Source of the DNA: Physocladia obscura
Taxonomy: Eukaryota > Chytridiomycota > Chytridiomycetes > Chytridiales > Chytriomycetaceae
Assembly: GCA_027596945.1 (NCBI GenBank)
Contig: JADGJH010000768.1
Coordinates: forward strand, 1-14,656
Reading direction: 5' to 3'
Length of the DNA: 14,656 nucleotides
Every line of letters starts with the position of its first letter. Position 1 is the first letter of the stretch. The notes beneath the pieces were generated by a model. It worked only from the letters and a program-made list of their open reading frames with translations. It had not been told where the DNA came from and ran no database searches. Of this stretch, positions 9,201 to 14,656 are shown piece by piece. The translations under genes and the position numbers were made by a program.

Positions 9201-10474
9201 TATGTACAACTCTTTTTTTTATTGGCTCCTGTTGATTTCATAGTATTATTAAAAGTTATCAGATGACACTTTTGTTGAATTTCAGTTGTCAGAGGGTTTG
9301 ATATTTGTTTTATTTCTTTGAAAAATGATTTAGCATTTTGAAAAATAATAAAAAATAATAAAACTACTTTTATTTATTCTTTATTTATTTTAATTTGATT
9401 AAAAATAAAAATGATAAAGATCCTTTATTTATCTATTATTTTAATATATTACTTGTTTTGTAATTTTTCACCACAGAGACTATGAACTTCAATACCCGTG
9501 CATTCTGCAAGGACAATTTGACTTGTCATGAATGATTTAAAATTGCTGACTCTGTGATCAGTTTTGTGTGAGCAGCATAAAGTTGTGTTTTATTGTGGTG
9601 GTTAATTTCAATCTAATCTTCTTTTTTTTTTATCCAGACGGCTTGATATATAATCTTATATATTATTTCAATTGCATGATCCTTGCATACACAATCATAA
9701 ATGGAGATTGTAATAATTGCAGTAAGTTTCAGCTATGTGAAAATTGCAAAATATCCTGCAAAAATATTATGGATAAGTTGTAAGGGCTGAACAGAATTTT
9801 TTTTCTTTCTCCAATAATTAAGTTTGAAGTTGTATTGTTTGAAGTGAAACACAATCAAGTGAACATCATTAAAGATATTTTTTTTTTAAAGTCAATATTA
9901 ATGCTTCAAATTTTTTTTGTTGTTGCAGGTTTGAATGCCAACTCAGTGTATATTATAGATTACTACCATTTTTTATATTACGCAGTCTGCCAAATTCAAT
10001 CAAAAGTAAACAAAAACTTAAAAAGACTGTTTTTTGAGATTATTCCAAGTTTGTGAACAATTGCAGTGCTTTTTGATTGTTTCAGAGTCAATTGAATTGA
10101 GTGGCTTAATAAAATTTTGGTGAAGTTTTTTCTTACTATAATTTATTCAAATGTTCAAAACTTGGCAATTGAGATTCTAAATAGCTCCTAAATAGATTCC
10201 AATGATAATTTTCAGAATCCAAATGAAAATCTTTTTAATAATAACCCTAATGTCAAAAAACAAAACAAAACATTTTTGCAACACTTTCGGTAAAATTTAT
10301 CAAATATAATAATAAAAGTAAAATACATTTTGATAATTTCGGACTGTTGTTAAATTTGTGTGGAGTATCTGCGTGTGTTTATTCATTTGATGAATTTCGC
10401 AATAACTCTGCGGTGGAATTATCTCTTGCATGATCTTGAATTCTAGAGTTTTTAAAGAATCATAGTTCAAACAT
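9201..10474. other. AT-rich gene-poor stretch
   Basis: Most of 9220-9460 is simple A/T-rich sequence with TTTATT and AATAAA runs. Two short open frames (9568-9783 with a small Cys cluster, and 9835-10056) are low-complexity and probably chance. Splice-like motifs are present: a pyrimidine tract plus ATCCAG ending at 9638, GTAAGT at 9721, and TTGTTGTTGCAG ending near 9928. I could not connect them into a credible protein. Confidence 0.5.
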
Positions 10475-10930
10475 TCAATATATGCCACTGTAACGTGTGG
10501 TGAGAGCCATGTGGCAGAAGGCAACAGCTCTGTCGAAGTGCTTGAGGGCGGCACATACAATTGCGGCGTAACAAGCGTAGAGCACAACGTCGCTCGGGGC
10601 CATGAGGGCGTGGTCGACGTACGACGGATAGGGCCAGCGCGTAAGCCTTGGCAGCAAAGTTGACCAATCAAATGAAGGCAGAAATAGCAGTGCTGGCGGA
10701 GTCTCCTACTTTGAGTGCTCGCCTGGCACGGCGTCTTTGCGCGCTGCGACGCAAACGACAAAGCCTTGAGTCCCGTTACCTCCTGTGCATGCAGTCGGAG
10801 CACCTTGGGCAGGGCCTTGGCAGCAAAGGGGCTGTGAGGAAGTGTGCGTGATCAGACGTACACCCGTGCTGCGCCACACAAGTGTTTCACCACCAGCGCC
10901 GCCAGTGGATCCGTCTACGCCTTTTGGGCA
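10475..10930 (-). pseudogene. GC-rich coding relic resembling COP9 signalosome subunit 3
   Basis: On the minus strand the clearest piece (about 10621-10475) reads YPSYVDHALMAPSDV, then LYACYAAIVCAAL, then KHFDRAVAFCHMALTT, ending in a TGA. A tyrosine-rich helix, an AALKHFDRA helix and a final MALTT resemble the helical-repeat region of CSN3, where FERALYFYEQAITTP occupies the same place. Upstream, in another frame, FAAKAYALAL resembles the preceding AKCYKAALP helix. Several frame changes and a stop separate the pieces, so it is not functional as it stands. The block is much richer in GC than its surroundings and ends close to the kinase gene. The family assignment is tentative, from remembered motifs. 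Confidence 0.4.
10645..10828. repeat. 15-bp direct repeat inside the GC-rich relic
   Basis: GCCTTGGCAGCAAAG occurs at 10645-10659 and again at 10814-10828, with a spacing of 169 bases. On the minus strand each copy encodes FAAKA. It may mark a partial internal duplication in the relic, or two similar helices of the original protein. Confidence 0.6.
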
Positions 10931-11019
10931 TAGAATGAGTGGCACACGTTGTTTTGAACGCATTTTCTCAAATTGGAATTTGTCAACGAAAACAAAACGA
11001 AACGAGAACAGGTATTGCT

Positions 11020-13091
11020 ATGCAGGCACATTTGATCGAGCGAGCAAAAAACTTATCCACCGGTCTTTTAGAAACAATGACCACTTTTGGATCACTTTCG
11101 TCTGCACGATTGCCCCAAACTTCAGCAGAGCCGCCTATAGCAATCCCAGTTATCTCACACACACTACTCCAAATTGATGCAACTGAAAAGCTTGGATCTG
11201 GCGGATTTGGCCAAGTGGTTGGCGGAATGTATGGCCAGAACCGAGTTGCCATCAAAACGCTTCTGGAAGGCTCACTCAATGGGCTGCAGAAGAAGGAGAT
11301 TCTGCGCGAGGGAACAATCTGGCACAATCTCAAGCACCCAAACATTGTAACCTTGTGGGGTATTTCGTATGGTGCAGATGGTGCATCAAACCCATGTCTT
11401 GTCATGGAGAGAATGGCCACCAGTTTGGATAATTATATCTACAGTGATGATCCACCACTATTCAAAAACCGGGTTCAATTTTGCGCTCAAATAACCGCTG
11501 CCCTAGCTTACATGCACAGCCTAACACCACCAGTCATTCATGCTGATCTCAAACCCAACAATATTCTCATTGGTATTTATTTCTGCACTTAGTCTTTTAA
11601 TTATCTGTTGTTTGTTAAAATTAACACTTTTATTAGATGCAACTGGACAGGCAAAAATAACTGATTTTGGCCTTGCACGCCTGCAGAATCTCACTCGCGC
11701 TTATGGAAGTATCATGAGAGATGTTCCACAAAAACATGGTGCTATACTTTTTGCTCCTCCTGAAGCTTTTGCACGCCAATACATTGCCACCATTGCTCAT
11801 GACACATACTGCTTTGCAATGACAATGTTTGAAATTTTGTTCCGTGAGCCACCATTTTTCCATGAGAATCCAGAAGCAATCAAGGATTGGGTCATTGCTG
11901 GGGAACGACCATACAGACCAACAACATCTGATGCTGAAGAAGTTCCTGATGCATGCTGGGAATTGATAAATGAATGCTGGAACCAAGATCCAAAAGTCCG
12001 GCCCAGAATGGATGATGTTTTCCAGAGGATTTCTGTTTTGTTAGAATCTCTACCAACAATTCAGGTGACTCAAAAAACCCCTTTTTTATTTTTATTTTCC
12101 AATGTAACCAAATCAGCAAATATTGACCTACCCATAACCACAGCCAAACCCACAGCAATTTAACCCATTGAGCAAAATTTTAAATCAGCATTTCAAAAAA
12201 CCTTTTTTTGGGTTGCCACAAAGGACACTTAAGGACCATAGTGAAAGAGTAACTGCAGTTGCCATCAGTACAGATGGGCAGTTTGTTGTGTCTGGATCTG
12301 TTGATGAGACTGTGAAAATCTGGGATGCACAAACTGGTGCACTGCAAAGAACACTTAAGGGCCACAATGATCAGGTGCACGCAGCTGCCATCAGCACAGA
12401 TGGGCAGTTTATTGTGTCTGGATCTGTAGACAAGACTGTAAAAATCTGGGATGCACACAGTGGTGCACTGCAAAGAGCACTTGAGGGCCACAGTTCTGGG
12501 GTGCATGCAGTTGCCATTAGCATAGATGGGCAGTTTGTTGTATCTGGATCTTCAGACAATACTGTGAAAATCTGGGATACACAGACTGGCACACTACAAC
12601 AAACACTTGAGGGCCACTGGGATTGGGTGACTGCAGTTGCCATTAGCATAAATGGGCAGTTTGTTGTGTCTGGATCTGGGGACAAGACTGTGAAAATGTG
12701 GGATATACAGACTGGTGCACTGCAAAGAACACTTATGGGCCACAGGAATTTGGTGCATGCAGTTTCTATAAGCAGAGATGGGCAGTTTGTTGTATCTGGA
12801 TCATGGGACAAGACTGTGAAAATCTGGGATGCACAGACAGGTATACTGCAAAGAATTTTTGAGGGCCACAGTAGGGAAGTGAATGCAGTTGCCATCAGTG
12901 CAGATGGGCAGTTTGTTGTGTCTGGATCAATAGACAATACTGTAAAAATCTGGGAGGCACAAACTGGCACACTACAAAGAACCTTTGAGGGCCACAGCAG
13001 ATTAGTGAGTGCAGTTGCAATCAGCACAGATGGGCAGTTTGTTGTTTCTGGATCTTGGGACACAACTGTGATTATTTGGGCCAGAGAATAA
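11020..13091 (+). CDS. TKL-type protein kinase fused to seven high-identity WD40 repeats
   Basis: This is a predicted intracellular signalling receptor or kinase. Exons 11020-11572, 11637-12064 and 12144-13091 join in frame to give 642 aa. Kinase signatures: GSGGFG (59-64), VAIK with Lys79, a likely helix-C Glu97, HADLKPNN (174-181), DFG (194-196), APPE (224-227), Asp240 in the F helix, and CWNQDPKVRPR ending at Arg306/Arg308. These indicate an active TKL-type kinase, with HAD instead of HRD (non-RD). A short linker (328-353) leads to seven WD40 repeats of 42 residues (354-642), enough for one closed propeller. The repeats are nearly identical except at a few binding-face positions. ATG 11020 is the first in frame after a stop at 10936. 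No membrane segment is seen. The partner is unknown. Confidence 0.92.
11573..11636 (+). other. Intron 1 of the kinase-WD40 gene
   Basis: The intron is 64 nt, phase 1, with donor GTATTT, a TTAAC branch-like motif and acceptor TATTAG. Removal rebuilds NNILIDATGQAKITDFG, the normal spacing between the catalytic loop and DFG. Confidence 0.93.
12065..12143 (+). other. Intron 2 of the kinase-WD40 gene (three in-frame acceptors)
   Basis: Donor GTGACT follows the last kinase helix. The acceptor ACCACAG ends at 12143. Two later acceptors, ending at 12155 and 12188, are also phase 0 and would shorten the linker by 4 or 15 residues without touching the domains. All three fuse kinase and propeller. Without splicing the kinase would end at the TAA at 12161, leaving the WD40 frame separate. 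Confidence 0.75.
12222..13088 (+). repeat. Seven tandem 126-bp WD40 repeat units
   Basis: The units start at 12222, 12348, 12474, 12600, 12726, 12852 and 12978. The first six are exactly 126 bp; the last is 111 bp and ends at the stop. The core gatgggcagtttgttgt recurs with few changes. In protein terms the frame DGQFVVSGS-D-TVKIWD is constant. Differences cluster at unit positions 7, 8, 9, 11, 17, 27 and 29. Confidence 0.97.
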
Positions 13092-13092
13092 A
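13087..13092 (+). terminator. AATAAA overlapping the kinase-WD40 stop codon
   Basis: AATAAA spans the TAA stop at 13089-13091. A second AATAAA lies at 13327-13332, in a more usual place about 235 bases downstream. Either could serve as a poly(A) signal, and the DNA is AT-rich, so neither is firm. Confidence 0.25.
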
Positions 13093-13621
13093 CTGAGAAT
13101 GTTATTATTCTATTATTTTCTTTATCCATCAATTATTTATTTGCTTACTGGAAATTGCAGTGTGGCGTTCAAAGAAAGCAGCAGATTGGGGATTTAAAAA
13201 GAGGTGGGAATTCACTTACAATTTAAATTGCAGCCAAATCTCCACAAACCACAAAACTAACAAGTTATTCAGTAATTTCATTAATTTTTGTTGAAGTTCC
13301 TGTGACTCTGTGGTGAGAGTTAATGGAATAAAACAAGTAATGCAAAGAAAAGTAATAAATAAATAAAAGTTATTTTATTATTATTATTTTGGTTCAAATT
13401 AAATAAATTAAAAAATGAAATAAATAGTTTTTATTATTTTTTTATTATTTTTAAAAAATTGCCCAGTAAAAGGAAAAAAATAAACCATTGCAAAAATGTA
13501 CTGCTATGATTCAAAATGGGCTGTGCGACATCAACGTGTCATCCACAGGAGGCAACACTGATGCATGCAGCACAGGGCATACATCAAGCATGAGTTTGGC
13601 TGTTCACGGTGAGTTTTATCA

Positions 13622-13677
13622 TTGTTTTTTAAATAAAAATCTAATTAATTGAGATTTATTATTTAAAACAAAAACAA
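13622..13677. repeat. Imperfect AT-rich inverted repeat
   Basis: The left arm ttgttttttaaataaaaatc pairs imperfectly with the right arm ending aacaaaaacaa, around a centre of ctaattaattgag. The arms differ in length, so any hairpin has bulges. Confidence 0.45.
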
Positions 13678-13940
13678 ATAAAAATGGCCATGTGAGGTCA
13701 ACATTTACCCACAAAGATTAACGCCGATGCGCACAGTGTGCAGACATCCGTCAGACAACTGAGCCACTGTGGCTTTTGTCTGTCTGTCCTTATTTAAAAT
13801 AAAAAAATATAAATTTTATAAAAAACTGATCAAAAAGAGAACAAAACAGCTGCGACGTATCAGCATTTGGCTGCTGGCAGCTGCGCTGATGTGCACAGCA
13901 TGCAGCAATTTATCAGGAGATGGAGCCAGCTGCGTTTTCA

Positions 13941-13990
13941 TTTTGTTTTTATTTTAAGTAAATTTTAGCTTTATTAAAATAAAAACACAA
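13941..13990. repeat. AT-rich inverted repeat, 17-base arms
   Basis: The arms at 13941-13957 and 13974-13990 are complementary with one mismatch, around a 16-base loop. This could form a hairpin in DNA or RNA. It lies between two GC-richer blocks. Confidence 0.6.
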
Positions 13991-14298
13991 TAAAGCTGAG
14001 TGTGACAGCTGCCAGGCACACACCCAGTTTGTCATCAACAGACCACATCCATAGTTCCCAAAAGCTGTGTTTTGAAATCTGTACCTTTGAAAATAAAAAC
14101 AAAAAGGAACCTTAATAAAAGATAGCTCCAATCACTCATCTGGACCATCTTGCACAAGGGCATGGCTTGCGTAGTAGACCAAGGTAGAGCTGGAGTGATC
14201 CTAGCTGGCACAGCGTCATTGGCAATGTTTAGCAGAAATGAAAATTTTTCTTTTGTTACAACCAGTCACCCTACAATATAATCTCAGAGTATGGCTGA

Positions 14299-14496
14299 TC
14301 ACCATCTATTCCAATCAACATTCCTACAACGCAAAAAATGGTGTCAGCAACATTAAATAAAAACTCCAGCAGCATTAACCCAGATTCAAACACCATTCTT
14401 TTCTGGTCTCCTGATGACTTTCTTAAGCCTACAGCCACCAGTGGCAAGAACAAGCAAATTGAAGCAGCCCAGTCCCATCAGTTCTTGGCCCAATAG
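14299..14496 (+). pseudogene. Coding-like remnant, unknown protein
   Basis: This frame is open from after the TGA at 14296 to TAG at 14494-14496, with an internal ATG at 14338. It reads IPINIPTTQKMVSATLNKN and later NTILFWSPDDFLKPTATSGK. The composition is protein-like (Ser/Thr/Pro with ordinary codons), not AT-driven. After the stop the frame continues KYISDHDRKSLIGIVINKV to another stop. I do not recognise a family. It may be a broken exon or transposon remnant continuing beyond the window. Confidence 0.25.
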
Positions 14497-14656
14497 TTCA
14501 AGTACATCAGTGACCATGACAGAAAGAGCCTAATTGGCATTGTGATAAACAAAGTTGTTTTTCCAATATAGACTTGAAACAGCTACATTGTAAAACACTG
14601 ACAATGACAACAACGTGCTGAACAAACTAACCATATATGTTCAATGCTGACTGCAT

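Larger units (their letters stand above)
13092..14298. other. Non-coding stretch of alternating GC-richer blocks and AT-rich spacers
   Basis: I see no gene. GC-richer blocks of about 80-115 bases lie near 13500-13615, 13684-13790, 13845-13940 and 13993-14075. Several carry a related core: tgatgcatgcagcacag, cgatgcgcacagtgtgcag and tgatgtgcacagcatgcag. Between them are AT-rich segments, two of which form imperfect inverted repeats. Region 13340-13460 is simple A/T sequence. Confidence 0.5.

Noticed and set aside
8000..9300. LTRs flanking the gag relic
   Set aside because: I looked for paired TG...CA-bounded direct repeats and a primer-binding site around the relic and could not find a convincing pair by eye.
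10300..10803. 167-codon minus-strand open frame
   Set aside because: It runs through the GC-rich relic in a frame that does not carry the helical motifs and continues into AT-rich junk.
12222..13088. Regular repeat array as CRISPR
   Set aside because: Units are 126 bp and contiguous, and encode WD40 motifs in frame. There are no short repeats with unique spacers, and the genome is eukaryotic.
12371..13132. 253-codon open frame on the minus strand
   Set aside because: It is the antisense shadow of the WD40 repeats. It stays open because the same 126-bp unit is repeated, and its translation is a periodic reverse image.
1..14656. tRNA or rRNA genes
   Set aside because: No stretch showed a convincing tRNA cloverleaf with A and B boxes, or rRNA-like sequence. 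A covariance-model scan would be needed to be certain.

Overview
This is a nuclear fungal fragment. It carries a chitin synthase, a fungal-type oligopeptide transporter, many short GT-AG introns (57 to 79 nt), and relics of Ty3-type retroelements. A tyrosine-kinase-like (TKL) kinase joined to near-identical WD40 repeats also fits. The combination, with AT-rich and repeat-rich intergenic DNA, suggests an early-diverging fungus, perhaps a chytrid, but that placement is an inference from gene content.

The left half (1-7322) looks like conserved core genome. An OPT-family oligopeptide transporter (895-3287, +, one intron, 776 aa predicted) converges on a class IV-like chitin synthase (7322-3909, -, seven exons and 1005 aa predicted). 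Nearly every conserved chitin synthase motif can be joined across short introns. Its N-terminus lies about 130 residues upstream of the nearest simple start.

From about 7750 to 10930 the character changes to accessory DNA. It holds a short orphan 5' coding fragment (7747-7902), a broken Ty3-type gag (about 8082-8793), a broken Myb/SANT-like DNA-binding domain ORF (8928-9200), about 1.2 kb of AT-rich DNA with no convincing gene, and a GC-rich coding relic on the minus strand (about 10475-10930). That relic resembles the helical-repeat part of COP9 signalosome subunit 3.

The most notable gene is at 11020-13091 (+, three exons, 642 aa predicted): a non-RD TKL kinase fused to exactly seven WD40 repeats of 42 residues. 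The repeats are almost identical except at a small set of positions. By alignment from memory these are the hypervariable, positively selected positions of the fungal HET-E/HET-D incompatibility receptors. This suggests a kinase-based receptor built like a fungal NLR, with a kinase replacing the NACHT module. Downstream (13092-14656) there is no intact gene. This stretch has GC-richer blocks of roughly 100 bp alternating with AT-rich imperfect hairpins, and a small coding-like remnant at 14299-14496.
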